Assembly: GCA_032158295.1 (NCBI GenBank)
Contig: CM063251.1
Location: 12,253,016 to 12,317,015, forward strand
Source: Pycnopodia helianthoides
Taxonomy: Eukaryota > Echinodermata > Asteroidea > Forcipulatida > Asteriidae
DNA length: 64,000 nt
Direction of reading: 5' to 3'
This document shows positions 35,101 through 47,030 of this stretch, one piece after another. The first letter of the stretch is position 1; each line of letters begins with the position of its first letter. Under the pieces are notes generated by a model. The model searched no databases and was not told the origin of the DNA. It was given only the letters and a program-made list of their open reading frames with translations. Position numbers and translations under genes: made by a program.

Positions 35101-38100
35101 GCCATACTTGTGAGTTAGATTCAAATAGTGTCTGTTACAAGTTACCGCTTAAGTTTGAACTCCTCAGACAGTTGCTATGTCACATGGTTCGGGGCAAGCT
35201 TTTGTATAGCAACCTCCAGATATGAGCAAACCCTTGTACCATACACGCTCATTCAAAACTGTGTATGGGTGTTTGCCATCTCTTACAAAGCTACGCAAAA
35301 GTTTGTCCCGAACCATGTGACATCGCAACAAGCTCTTTAGTCTGAGGAATTCAAACTTAAGCGGTAACTTATGACTAAGCAAGTCAATGTACCAGACATA
35401 AGAGAGGTTTCGCAAGTCTACAGACACATAAACGGGTATGGATACAAATGATTTACTGGGTCCTACCCACTGTCAAAAGTCTCATTTGTACCCAGAGTAC
35501 CAGTGAAGTGTTCCTTACCTCTGTGCATACTGGACACCAGCTTCGTCCCCATACGTTGAATACAACAAGTCCGACTCCTCTTTACTAATGTTGGCAAACG
35601 AGGAGTCAAACTGTGGTCCATAGGAGTTGAACGGTCCATTGGCCATGTAGGCAACTGTAGAGGGGAGGGGGAGGGGAGGGGGAGGAGGGGTTAAGAATAC
35701 GCATGGATCACTAACGACTAGTTAGTTTCTAGTTAGATATTATTTACTTTTATTCGCTTTTACATTGATTTTGTCATTTCCTTATTATACTGATTGTCTT
35801 TAATTATGGATGAACTTTCTCAAGGAGTATGGAGTACATGTCTTCTTGAATTGAATTCTATTGGCACATTGCCAAAAGTGTTGGATCCATAAGTGCAAGT
35901 ACAAACATCATTTAGCGAAGAGCTGCCCTGCATTACAACATAATGCTGAAGTTAAACCTGAGCAAATTCATTCTACAACATTATGTGTACAAATTTTGTC
36001 AACTACTACCTTAAATGTTCTTGAATAATTCAATGTTCGTACAGTCTATAAATTGTGGCGTTTCGTGGCTGCGCGGTTAAGAACACCGGACTCAAGCTCT
36101 GGTGTTTCTGATCAGCAACGTGTGGGTTCGAGTTCTGGTCTTGACACTTGTGTCCTTAAGCAAGACACTTAACCATTATTGCTAATAGTCCTCTGGATTG
36201 GACGTAAAGCCCTAGGTCCCGTGTGTTGTGTAATGTATGTAACAGAACCAAGTTACACTTATCGCCAAGAGAAGGGGTTCGCCCCGGTGTTTCTGGCAGT
36301 GGCTGCTGAATGCGCCGCAGCACCTTGTACACTCATATACGGCGCTACGTAAATCGCTCTCATAATTCAACAAAATAAAAAACCTGTCTTAAAGTACTTT
36401 CGCTTGTTCAAGCACCTTGAGTACCTTATTGGTAGATATGTGCACTATATAAGACTATAAATTATTATTATTATGTAACAACAATAGGATGCAACCTTAC
36501 CTGGAATGGCCTTGTTGCGTTTGTCCTCCCTAAACCCTGGAAGTGTCCCTGTGCCTTGGGTCAGCTTTCCCGTTAGCATCCCCAGATTGACTGGCTTGCT
36601 CTCGTCGGCCCCTGGCTGAGACCGATTCAAGATGGCAAGCGTTGTTGTGCCAGACTTGTCTCTCCGTAAAAAGCCCAGCTGAAAAGTACAACCATTCAAC
36701 CAAAAAATCAAGTGAAATGTTTCACTGCTTTCTTTCACATAACAGAAAGTTTTAAAGCAGAAAACAGACACAAAATGGTAGACGTTATTCATTAAATAAT
36801 CCCCTCCATTTGTTGCTTTTCATTAAAAAAAAAAATCAAGTGAAATGTTTCACTGCTTCTTTCACACAGCAGAACGTTTTAAAGCCAAAAACAGACACAA
36901 AAGGGCAGACGTTATTCATGTAATAATCCCCAGTACAGGGTGAACTTGCAAGATGTCCGCCTTATTTTCTTGCTTACCTGTAAAATACGCTTATGCAACA
37001 GTTAGCACAAAAGTTTAAGCAGCGCTATGAAATTGGGCTCTTGTTACAAGGAGAGTCGACTGTAGTCTGCTCTTGTAAGAGACAACGGACATATTAAACG
37101 TTACCTTAGATTTAGGAAATCTCGCTGTCAGGCGATCTTTGGCTTCTTTAGCGGCCTCCAGGGCCTGCTCGATAATCTCCTCAGCGGACTCCTCCTCGTT
37201 GCCCTCGCCGACACTTCCTGATCTGTAAATCCAAAATGTCAACAGAGAAACACGATCGGAGGTAAGAAAATTTCACCTTCTGGTTTGCTTCCTCTCTTTA
37301 AAGCATGTGTACAACATTGGTAATTATCCATGAAATAACAAACCTGTGAAAATTTAAGCTCAATCGGTCATCGGAGTCACAAGAAAACAGTAAAAGACCC
37401 CTTTTATATGTTTTCACTGTTTTCAAACATCGGATTTTATCACCGTGATAAAAACAAATTGTTTTACTAATTTTTCAAAAACTATAGTATTTCAAGCAAA
37501 ACTATTTCAAGGGAAGTTTTCCACCATGACCATCTTCATACCATGTAAGTTATGTGCCAGTCTGTGAGCATTTATATTTTTAGTCTTACCAATGTTGTAC
37601 ACACCCTTTAAATACCGATAAGGTACAGCATTAAGAAGTAACTGATTCTTTTGAAAAGAACCATCACTTCTTCATGAAAGCGATTACTTTCGCATGGTTG
37701 TTGCCCGTAAAATTGTTACTTCTTATTATCAGCTTTAAATTCCCCCCTTGGGAATGAGGAATACAAATATATTTCAATGAAGAATTCAACCTGCACAAGA
37801 AATACAACAAAATTTTAAGTACTCTTCGTTGAAATGAACCACCAATCTCACCCAGTTGTCGCTGCCACGTTGCTGTCTTCCGAGTCTATGGCCTCCATCA
37901 CACTGGAGTCTTCTGCCGATAAATCCACATCGCTCTGAAGCAGCTTCTTGCTCAGTTTGATCCTGGACTTGTGCGGGTCGTGGCTCTCACGGTAACCAAA
38001 GCTTCGCTTCAGTAACAGTAGTTTCTCCTGTACAAGGACAGAACGGCGGACACAAATGATGCCTTTTCATAGTTGTGTAGTGATTGTCATGGTAGGCTGA

Positions 38101-41100
38101 ATTATATTACGCAATAAACCAGCCAGGCGTGACGATGGTTGGGCGGCAGCTTGCGCCCCAGCCACGAGTCAGTCGTGTTGTACCAGCCTTCCTGCGAGCC
38201 TCGTGTGAGTTCGTGTCTCCCTCCTCATTAAGGGCCTCACGCTAGCACAACCATCCGGAGCCGGACACGCGACTAGCAGTGTGTTGGTAAATATAGTAAT
38301 AATACCAAATACTACAGTTGCATAATAATAATAATAATAATAAATCATAGGCCAATCATCTGTACTCCCAGCTGAGAAGCTGAATTGTGAAGGACGTGTC
38401 TACATCGTTGTCATCACTTTAGAGTTTATTGATGCGAAACCCTTACAACTTCTATAGTATCTACAGAGTTTAAGGACTGCGTAGGACATACAGACCTTGG
38501 TCATACATTTCAAGCCCACAGCATGGAGACGTTTAGCTGCCTTGTAGTAGATAGTTTCGGGTCGGTTATAGATCGTCGCATTCTCACACATTAATGAAAA
38601 GTCCGCCTGGGAACAAGGAAACAAAACTACTTTAATATTACATTTTTTTCTCACTGATTCACACCAGAGAGTTTATGACTGTCAGTTAGTTTTTTGACTG
38701 AGTCCAGAGAAGATGATTGTGTGGAATAGCGCCTTACAAATTTTAATTGTTATGTTATGTTATGTAGGTCTATTTTTGCTGTGCCTGTTCAGCATTTTGG
38801 TTTGCAAAGAAAACAACTCTATGTGTCATCATTGAGACATCACCACTGGTAGTTTCAAAAAGCATTTGACCATACAAAGTTAACATGAATATAGTTTGAA
38901 CACTTTCAAGCTTTAGCCCAAACTAATCAAGATTGGCATCAACGGGTGCTGTTGATTTTAAATGGCGTTCAGAATAATTATGATCTCTACTATTATGTTT
39001 AAAAAGTACTGATACCAATCATATATTTTGAGAGGTTACTGCTGCATTCAGAAGCAGGATACCAGTCACAGACGCTACATGTGAAATGGTATTTCAGCGG
39101 GTAACCTTTTTCTGGCAAGCATAATTTTGTTGTGTTTAGCTCGTTTTTGTGCTTAAGCAGCTCTATGAAATTGGGCCCCAGGTATTAGTGGAACGAACAT
39201 TTAAGCCTGAACAATGACGTATCCTGTTGGCAAGTCAATCAGTCACACGCACTGTAATTTTTGCTCCTTCAGGCTCCAAAGCTGGCAAACTTTTTGTGTG
39301 TAGCTTATCACAGAAAATTCTCCTTTGCCCTAAAATTTTTGCAAAACATGTGGTCTTGATGTGGAAAAGTCAAGTCAAAAATGTAAAAAAATTGTTCATA
39401 CATAAATTCACAAATCATAAAATTTATATTCTCAAATCATGAAATCTAAATTTTGAAAGAATAAAATAAAAAAGGAATTTCCTATTCGCCTCTGGTGATT
39501 GGAGCCACTTTTTGTGTCACAAATCAGAGTTGCTGTGGTAACTATTTCTCACATGATACATCCCATTTGCTCTGCGAAGTATGATGTACTTGTATTCCAG
39601 CATTGGTCAGTGACTCAAAGCGATCAAGGGGCATGAGGTCCGATGCCGAGCAAAATCAGTTCTCATGGATCTGTCCGTTGACGACTGGTCAGTAGTCTTA
39701 CCTTATACTCCTCAAAAGAACTGTATTCATTATTGTCGATCTTCTTCTTCATGTTGCTAAAATCCATGGCGTGCAGGATGATGCTTGAATATCCCGGTGC
39801 GATGACATCATTCACTGGCCAAGCAAAGAACTGATCGACATCTTTCCTATAAACAAGATTTCAAAGTTTTGTTCCAATCTATTGGTCTTTTTAAGCGTCT
39901 TTCTGCGTTGGACGCTTTAAAAATATACAATCAAAGGACACATGGACACAAAGATTCAATCATGGAAGTGGAAATGTAGGCCAGTTCATTTTTTCCCTAT
40001 GTATCTAGATAAAATAAGCTTTGTTCTTTTTGTATATTTTCTATTGATATTATACAGTTACTGGTTGGCGCAAATTATTGCTTTCATATTTGCTAATTTG
40101 TTTTACTTTGCCTTAATATGTGTCAATGTTCATTTACTTTTATACTGTTATTTAAATAATTCTGATATTGCAATGTTCTATTTCTATATTACCCTAATTA
40201 ATATACTGTTGTTGCGACATGGAGGGACCAGTATTCTTAGGTCACGTGGTTGCTGGACGCCACTTTCGATCCAAATGTAGCACAACCCAATCTGGCACCC
40301 TGTGTCTGCGCACATGCATTTTTCAGACAAAAAATGGTTTCTAATCACAAGTTGTCACAACTCTCTTATTACAAAGCTCCGCTCGGCATCATCGAAAAAC
40401 AGTGTTTCACCGACAGGCCCCCCAGGGTTAACCCTCTTGCTGTCTGACCATTCAATACCATTCACTGTGGTTTTGAATGCTAGATAAACTATGCCAGCTT
40501 GAAATATGATACCATGAGGGAATGCACGTACACAGTACAGTTAGTTCTGTGCACAGTTGTGCCACCGTACACAACCTTGGCTGTCGAATGGTTTCAAATG
40601 GTTGGTCGACTCACTCGAAAATGTTGCCAAGAGTCACTGAGAGTAGGAGGGTTAATAAGAAAGAAATAAAATAAATCAATACAAAGAGTAAGAAATTCCA
40701 CGTCTCATTGCAAATCTTGCTTACCTCTGAATAGTTTTCTGCAGACTCTCAAGTACTTTCTTCAGGGCCATTTTGTTGACAACTGCCGAACAAAACAAAA
40801 ACAAACAACTTCAAAGTCAAGAACTTGAATGACACACAAGAGAAATTATTTGAAAACAAACAACTAATTGTTCAAATATAAAAGATAAATTTAGAAAAAT
40901 AAACTAAGTAACTGGGCAGATGGCTTATCTATCAAATTCTCACGTTGACCCTGTTCCTTAAATGTTAAATTTGCATCGGGGACAAACCGTACACCGATGT
41001 GTGTAAAGCATTGTATACTCAGTACTTTCTCCCCGAGTCCTGTGAAAAAAATCCACCAGGCCAGGATTCCAACCCATGTTCTGTGATTTACAGAACTTGA

Positions 41101-44100
41101 ATCCACCGCCTTTGACTGCTCGGCCACAGCCCCCCCCCCCCCAATGATTAAGTGTACACATAACTAAGTATTACATGAACAAAAATTACCACAGATATGG
41201 TTAAGGGTCATTGTTAAAGGAACATTACAGAATTGGTGAGAAAAAAACTTGTAAAATATACTTTTTGATCACAGATTTACATAAAACTTACACGGTATAA
41301 TGATGATGATAGTAGAAAACATCCCTTGAAATGTTTCTGTCTGAAATGCCATATTTGATGAGAAATGAATGAACAAATTTTCTGTTTGGAGTTTATCGCT
41401 CAGTGAGCGTTTTATTCAAATGTTGAATCTATATGATTTCGTGCAAATGTGTAATCGGTTTATCACTATTTTCTCGTGACCCCGATGGCCGATCGATCTC
41501 AAACTTCTACAGGTTTGTCAGTTTATGTATATGGTGGATTATGGTGGACATAAAGTGCTTACACTGCCAGCAACTGTTTTGTTAGCAAAAACCAATTCTG
41601 TAATGTTCCTTTAAGGGATATATTCCTAATGAGTTATAAATGTGCATACTGTTTTCCCTCTCTCTACTGATGCTTGGTGTTGGAGGGTGTTGGAGGGGTT
41701 CTGTCTTTGGTTCATGGTGGATCTTCTCGCTGGCAGTTGAGCGTTGATCCGTATTTTCAACTCTCTCCGTGACCTCATCATGGTAGCGCTGCTTCTTCGA
41801 TGACTTGGGGGTGAGGGAAAGAATGCATTTTATTAAATTTTTCAATGGCATTAAGTAGGACAAGAAAATAAGTGAATAAATGAGGAGGAACAGGGAGTAG
41901 GTGTTAGACTTTACTCTTGACTTAAGGCTATCAAATGGACAGGAATCCTTTCGAGAAGCAATCTGCCCTATAGTGGAAGGCGTCTCCCTGCACACCCATG
42001 TGGCATTGAGACACTGCTCCTTGAGTTGAGAAGCAGCGGGCTGTTCTACTCTGCTCCATGATGAACCTGTTTCTTGGCGGTGAAATGGTACCAGGAAATT
42101 TGATTATTGCTTGGGTCTTATTAAAAATATCTTTATGCTTTATTCATTGATGCTTTCCAAAAGTGATGTTTGAAGCTTTGCATGGTGTGGAAAACAAGAA
42201 GTAACTATAACCAGTAAACTTGCGGGTACAATTATGTGTAAAAGCTCCAAAAAGAGCCGGTGTGGTCTTGACGTTTCGAACAGTATACTCATTCAGGAGA
42301 ATGCTGTTTTCTTGTAAGGCCCCATTTTCAATCACTTTCCCAAATTGGACCTGTCCATTCTTTTAATAAACTCAAGTTGGACCTCCCTCAGTCTCACCTT
42401 TTTCTTGCTACTACTAATCTGTTCTTTTGGCTTCTCCTCGACCGGCTCATCCACCTCCATCGATTCCCCCTGATCCTGACTGCTGTCTGCTGCCCTCTCC
42501 TGTTCCGAGGTGCTGTTTTCGACATCGTGCCACTTCCTCTTCTTCTTCTTCTTCTTCTGGTGGGGCTCTTTGGGCGTATCACGGAGCTCCTCCGATGACG
42601 TCGGAGCCACAGTCGCCTCCGTTTTAGGCTTGCTCACATGGAAGTCTTTGATGCCAGTTTTGGCATCCTGGGTCTTACTTCCAACCTTTAGGACGAGTTT
42701 GAGTGGCGGCTCAGCTATCAGATCCCTTGTTACTGTGCGAGGAAACACAACCACATTAACAAATTAGGAAGTTCAACTTCGGGATACTTTGTTTTGAAAG
42801 GGCAAGGCAGTGTTTCCTTAGTAAAGGACAGTTCTAGTTGAACTTTGCTGCAAAGCTGAATGTGTTCAGATTGTAGTTTTTTACATTTTGAATCCCTTCA
42901 TTATTGACATAATTGTACTTTTACCAAATACTGATATAGTCAAAAAAGTTATTTTTGAAAAAACAAACAAACAAATGAACAATCAAACATATAAACTCAA
43001 ATAACTAATTTATCTTTACCAGTTAATCTTGGATCTTCTTGTTGGGGTTGGATATAGAATAATGTAAGCCCCATCCATCAATTTCTTTCATGGAATTGCT
43101 ATACAGTGTACCTACTCTACTACTACTAGTACTAATACCATGCTACTACCTAGTTGCGATAATCGTAACCCTCCAGCTCCCGACGGTCGGAGACCGGAGG
43201 GTTACGAGTCATGCAGTGCAAAAAAGTGGCGAAATAAAAATTTCGACTATTTTGGTCAGACTAGTCACCAGATTTGCCCAATTTTTACCACTTTCAAAAA
43301 ACATGACACACATTCTAAGAACATGGATTTGATCTTCAATGTATAATGAATCCACTCATAACACTCTAAACATCGTTGAAAAATTATTTGAAGAAAAAAC
43401 GAACAAAAACTTATCAGAAACTGACCGAAATGTCCATGGACCGCGCTTCCCCTAAATCGACCAATCAGCGTAAACCAAACCGTTATGGTAGGCGTGGCGA
43501 TCGTCCATGTGCCACTGTGCGTGCACGCATACAACAGTATACAACAGATTTGCGCCATCTGCAGTTTGCGCTGATATTGCAGGAACAGCATTCCAGAATG
43601 CGCGCTCAATCTGGAAATTTTTCCTCACAAATATCCTGTAATTGTGCAACTCAACAAAATGCGCTCAACGACGAGTCCGCTTACGCTGATTGGTCGAGAT
43701 GTTGCTAGGTCACGAATCGCGAGGTTCGAAAACCGGACCTGGGATTGTCTACGCTTCATGAGAATTTTGCTTAGTCTCGGGTAAGTTTTTTTCTTTTTTT
43801 CTTAAAATATTCCCTCAATGATGTTTTGAGTAATACGAATGGATTAATGACACATTAATGATCACATCCATGTTTTTAGAATGTGTGTCATGTTTTTTGA
43901 AAGTGGTAAAAATTGGGCAAATCTGGTGACTAGTCTGACCAAAATAGTCGAAATTTTTATTTCGCCACTTTTTTGCACTGCATGACTCGTAACCCTCCGG
44001 TCTCCGACCGTCGGGAGGATGGAGGGTTACGATTATCGCAACTAGCTACTACCTAGTGTATCCATGTGGGCCTTAACTTGAAAGCTGTCAAATTTGTATT

Positions 44101-44617
44101 ATCTAATTATATATATTTTAAATGCAACTATGTAACAATTATTGGACTTAGTTGCTTGTTGATTATGCTTGAATTCATGTTGTTTTGATACACTAGCAGC
44201 ATCGGTGCATGTGCATGATGATGTGAAGAAACTAGCTTGATTTGAACTTTGAAGTGAACTGAAAAGGCATTCAGGAGAATCAGGACTAGTCTGTGATTGT
44301 CTTAATACTTTTTAATACTTCATATTTATTAGTATTAAGCATTTCTTTTTCAAATATTATTGAGTGTTACTTTTAGATAATGACAATAAAAATAGTCAAA
44401 ACTACCCAATCAACGTTATGATGTACAAAAATACAACAAAACGTGATTAGCAACATTCTTCAAGTTCAATTCAATAACAACATGAATTGAAAGGAAATTG
44501 AATGAATATGATTGTTTTTTGTATGTTAATTTAAAATACCACATTTTAGATTAACTTACCTTCAATATCAACCGGATTTTTGTCAGATTTGTGATGCTTC
44601 TTATGTTTCTTGCCCAT
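32122..44617 (-). CDS. BRD7: Bromodomain-containing protein 7 (BRD7/BRD9 family, PBAF-type chromatin subunit)
   Basis: Nuclear acetyl-lysine reader of SWI/SNF complexes. Fourteen exons in transcript order: 44617-44560, 42732-42398, 41803-41668, 40782-40725, 39846-39702, 38606-38496, 38027-37852, 37222-37105, 36678-36501, 35654-35519, 34770-34659, 34167-33960, 33000-32774, 32277-32122. They total 2154 nt, in frame throughout, for 717 aa. The N-terminus MGKKHKKHHKSDK and PPLKLVLKVG match the family. A lysine run sits at about 80-90 and the bromodomain at about 176-285 (VNDVIAPGYSSIILHAMDF, CENATIYNRPETIYYKAAK; the acetyl-lysine-contacting Asn is present). The DUF3512 part follows (GTLPGFREDKRNKAIP, FDSSFANISKEESDLLYSTY). 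RLSRKPPNHLQF and the ending IKPSDVV...GAVRDALGI favour BRD7. The usual HPMDF reads HAMDF. The donor after exon 6 is GTCTGT, a weaker signal. Confidence 0.93.
32420..32755 (+). repeat. tRNA-Leu-derived SINE, second subfamily
   Basis: The head has GCCGAGCGGTCTAG (A box, like tRNA-Leu), AAGCTCTGGTGG, GTGGGTTCAAATCCCGG (B box) and CCTTGAGCAAGGCACTCAACC. The 3' body (TCCTAGTAGATGATACCC, GTGCCCCTGGTGACAG) differs from the SINEs at 33424 and 36053. It lies in a BRD7 intron between 32277 and 32774. Confidence 0.7.
33424..33870 (+). repeat. Near full-length tRNA-Leu-type SINE
   Basis: Head GGTGGCCCAAGCGGTCAAG, ACTCAAGCTCTGGTGTTTC and GTGTGGGCTCCAGTCATGG; body GATGAAACGTAAAGCC, GTGTTTCTGGCAGTGGCTGC and CGCCACAGCACCTTG; tail CTATATAAGACTCCAATATT. 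In the BRD7 intron between 33000 and 33960. Confidence 0.8.
36053..36478 (+). repeat. Full-length tRNA-Leu-type SINE (best copy)
   Basis: About 425 bp. A-box region GTGGCTGCGCGGTTAAG, AGCTCTGGTGTTTCTGATC, B-box region GTGGGTTCGAGTTCTGG, the TGTCCTTAAGCAAGACAC junction, body GTTTCTGGCAGTGGCTGC and GCGCCGCAGCACCTTG, and tail CTATATAAGACTATAAATTA then an ATT array. In the BRD7 intron between 35654 and 36501. Confidence 0.85.
37298..37611. mobile_element. TTAA-flanked MITE, AAGCATGTGTACAACATTGG family
   Basis: TTAA at 37298-37301 and 37608-37611. Ends AAGCATGTGTACAACATTGG and the inverse of CCAATGTTGTACACACCCTT. The interior is related to 7345-7691 (CTCAATCGGTCATCGGAG, ATCACCGTGATAAAAAC). In the BRD7 intron between 37222 and 37852. 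A lone GGGCCC-family MITE end (CTATGAAATTGGGCTC) lies at 37025-37040. Confidence 0.75.
39047..39180. mobile_element. Truncated GGGCCCAATTTCATAG MITE
   Basis: Shows GCAGGATACCAGTCACAGAC, GGCAAGCATAATTTTGTTG and right end GCTCTATGAAATTGGGCCC; the left terminus is lost. In the BRD7 intron between 38606 and 39702. Confidence 0.7.
40428..40655. mobile_element. piggyBac-like MITE, CCCTC family, TTAA-flanked
   Basis: TTAA at 40428-40431 and 40652-40655; ends CCCTCTTGCTGTCTGACC and the inverse of CACTGAGAGTAGGAGGG. Near-identical to 13180-13407. Only about 70 bases from the BRD7 exon ending at 40725. Confidence 0.85.
41020..41135 (-). repeat. tRNA-derived SINE head, antisense
   Basis: On minus: GCTGTGGCCGAGCAGTC (A box), GTGGATTCAAGTTCTG, CATGGGTTGGAATCCTGG (B box), then CAGGACTCGGGGAGAAAG. 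A class II (Leu/Ser-like) head next to a C run at 41132-41142. A relative occurs at 417-505. Confidence 0.6.
41214..41614. mobile_element. TTAA-flanked MITE, AAGGAACATTACAGAATTGG family
   Basis: TTAA at 41214-41217 and 41611-41614. The left end AAGGAACATTACAGAATTGG is the exact inverse of CCAATTCTGTAATGTTCCTT. About 400 bp; inner palindrome CGCTCAGTGAGCG. Further copies at 55450, 60630 and 62145. Confidence 0.9.
43150..44045. mobile_element. DNA element with roughly 175-bp terminal inverted repeats
   Basis: The arms 43150-43326 and 43869-44045 are almost exact inverse copies (outer CTAGTTGCGATAATCGTAAC; inner GACACACATTCTAAGAACAT). Each arm also contains CCCTCC and GGAGGG blocks that can pair. 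CTACTAC lies outside both ends, a possible 7-bp target duplication, though the locale is CTA-rich. The roughly 540-bp centre has a 110-codon frame at 43376-43708 with no transposase motif. It sits in BRD7 intron 1. Confidence 0.8.
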
Positions 44618-44639
44618 TCTTCCGTTAAACTAAAAAATA

Positions 44640-44877
44640 AACGCAGATTCTATTTTTAACGATCGGAGAAACAGATTCTTTGTCGTAAAATCGTAAAATT
44701 AATACACAATGCTGGGGCCGTATGTGTACCGCGGACCCCTTACCGTTATTTTACACATACTTAACGTCTGGGATTCAGACGTATGTTGTAGCATTTTCAA
44801 GGGAGGGCGCTATACAGTGTACCTGCTCCTGCTGGCTGCATTGCTGTGATATGCCACCCCAATAACCAATTGCCCAA

Positions 44878-44912
<35 letters not shown>

Positions 44913-45430
44913 GTATATAAATAAATAACAATAGTACTAGATAAATAAAAAACTTAACATATTAGTGGACTCACGTTTCAATACTAGCAGATAGATTCTT
45001 TAATAATTATCGGATCGGGTCAAAGCACTTGTTGATTTTTATTTTGTTAACAAAAAACAACTGAATAAAGAATAGACGAAAAACGAAGAAGAAAAAAACC
45101 GGGGGTGACCACCTGAACTACGTCCGGAGAAAATGCATGCCCGAAGAGCACCTTGGTTCTTTTAAAAAAACAGTCTCCATTTAGAACTATTTAATTACGC
45201 CATATGTTCTCTTACAATTAATTAAGCCATTCGGCCGGGTTTGAGGCTTTTACTCAACAAGTTTATTTCGTGTTCCGTACATTCCTTTTGACTGCCAGGT
45301 GCAACTGTGGATAATCACCTGATGAAAGATCTTTATTGTTATGCAAACAAGGAGTTTTGTGCTGTTTTCGAAGTACTCATTGTCGTATATATTCCGGAAT
45401 ATTAACCGACTGTCGCGGTATATAGTTTTC
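44640..45430. other. BRD7 upstream region; AAAT array
   Basis: The BRD7 promoter should lie here. 44876-44930 is an AAAT tetranucleotide array (about 12 units with one interruption). No further coding signal was recognised. Confidence 0.4.
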
Positions 45431-45441
45431 ATCCAGGCAGC

Positions 45442-45468
45442 ATGGCCGACCTCTCAGCTCATCAGAAC
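45442..45468 (+). other. Candidate first coding exon (MADLSAHQN), divergent from BRD7
   Basis: AGCATGGCCGAC gives an ATG in a strong start context, nine codons and then a GTATGA donor-like sequence. It lies 825 bases from the BRD7 start codon, pointing the other way, as in a bidirectional promoter. I cannot identify the next exon, so the gene is unproven. Confidence 0.25.
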
Positions 45469-46689
45469 GTATGATTTGGACGTCACGTTTTCTGACGAAC
45501 TTCACTTGAAGATTTATCAAAGGAGTTCCCTAGTTCTGACTACAGACACTAAAAGCACATTTTAACCTCCGCGTTGAGCTTGCGAGCTCGCTCCAGTGAA
45601 TCGCCGTAGACTTCAATGTAAAGCTTCAAGACCAAATCTAATTAAAAGCACATCTTATTAAACGACTTCTTGATGAGGTATAATGCTTGGGAAAATTGCC
45701 AATAATTTGTTAGCCATGCACCAACTAAACAGACTTAAAATGTTCGCTAATTTCCCCCTTTGGATTTGAACTGCCATTGATTAGGGGTTGTTTTATCTAT
45801 TCAGAGACCGGGGAACGACTAAGGCAACTATAGGTCAGCGTAGTGAATGGACCAAGGCGGAGAGAGACTCGAGTTGACTCGTTACAACGCACTTTTACTT
45901 CAATCAGTTTCAGTTTATTGCCACCGACATCAAAGATAATGTAAATGGGAAGTTAAGAGATACATAGTTGTTTGATATTAAGGCTTAATTGAATACAGAA
46001 TAAGTAGGTATGGAAAGTTAATGAAACTGTGGAGGCACCCATAAAGAAGAAAGGCCTGTTAAGATATGGGGCCCTGGGCAAGCGTGTGCAATGAGCCGAG
46101 AACGATTTTTAAAGTTATGTGGAAGTCACTGGGTTGAAAACATGTCACTGAAAGAACAGGTGACCAAAAAGGCTCAATGCACAAGCTCTTAACAATGAAC
46201 GTATTTACCTACTATAAAACTTTCACAACAAACGTTTGCAAATGAATGCTCCGTTGCATATGCTCCGTTGAATCAGCATTCAATAGTAAAAATGTGTAAT
46301 TCAATTTAACCAGTTTAGCATTCGCTGGTTGAAGCTAACGAAACTTTAATTTAATTTATATGACCTGAACCCCAACCCCCACCCAAGAACAAAGAACAAC
46401 TCAAGTGCCAGTAAAGAGGCTATTACCAGCATACTCGGGAGCCAAATTGTTTAATTTGAACGCACAGAAGTTGGAATTCATTGCTATAAACGAAAAAGAA
46501 AACACAAACTAGCAAGAAATTCATGTGCGCTACGATTTGTCTAAATTTGGTATCATCAATTGTAAATAGGCAGTAGAAGTTCAACTTATGGTCAAAGTGT
46601 AGTCTGGAATGCGTGTAAATGAAATAGAATGACTGAAACGGATCTGAATGAGAAGAACAAAATCATGTGAGCACGAAAACGAAATTGAA

Positions 46690-47030
46690 TGCACTAACAG
46701 CTAAAAAGAAATCCTCGTTTTAGTCGACGAGGGGAAAATGCGTGAATGCGTATTAATAAAATCGAATGAATATAATTTGATGAAATTGGCCGGGAAAAAC
46801 AACATTTTTTATGTAACGAATTGTTTTTTCTGGAACAAAATAGTATTTCAAGGGAAAAAGATGTTTTGAGACAGCGAAATGATATTTTGAGCGAACGAAA
46901 TGCTATTTCGAGAAAACGAGACGATTTTGAAGGAACGAAATAATATTTTGACTTTTGAGCGAACGAAATTTTATTATGGAGGAACGAAGTAATGTTCATG
47001 CAGAAACAATTTCAATTTTTGTTTTTACAA
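46690..47030. repeat. Degenerate GAACGAAAT repeats
   Basis: GAACGAAAT-like motifs recur roughly every 25-30 bases, joined by ATTTTGA or ATTTCGAG. The minus-strand ORF across it is a compositional product. 45900-46680 before it shows nothing recognisable. A C run follows at 47040-47048. Confidence 0.6.

Noticed and set aside
42377..42767. Plus-strand ORFs over 42377-42767
   Set aside because: Antisense shadows of the lysine-rich BRD7 exon 42398-42732.
43376..43708. 110-codon ORF as a transposase
   Set aside because: No catalytic or DNA-binding motif; it only fills the centre of an inverted-repeat element and runs into its right side without homology.
46694..46999. Minus ORF of 101 codons over GAACGAAAT repeats
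   Set aside because: Repetitive SFRSLKISFRCLK pattern follows the degenerate DNA repeat; no family resemblance.
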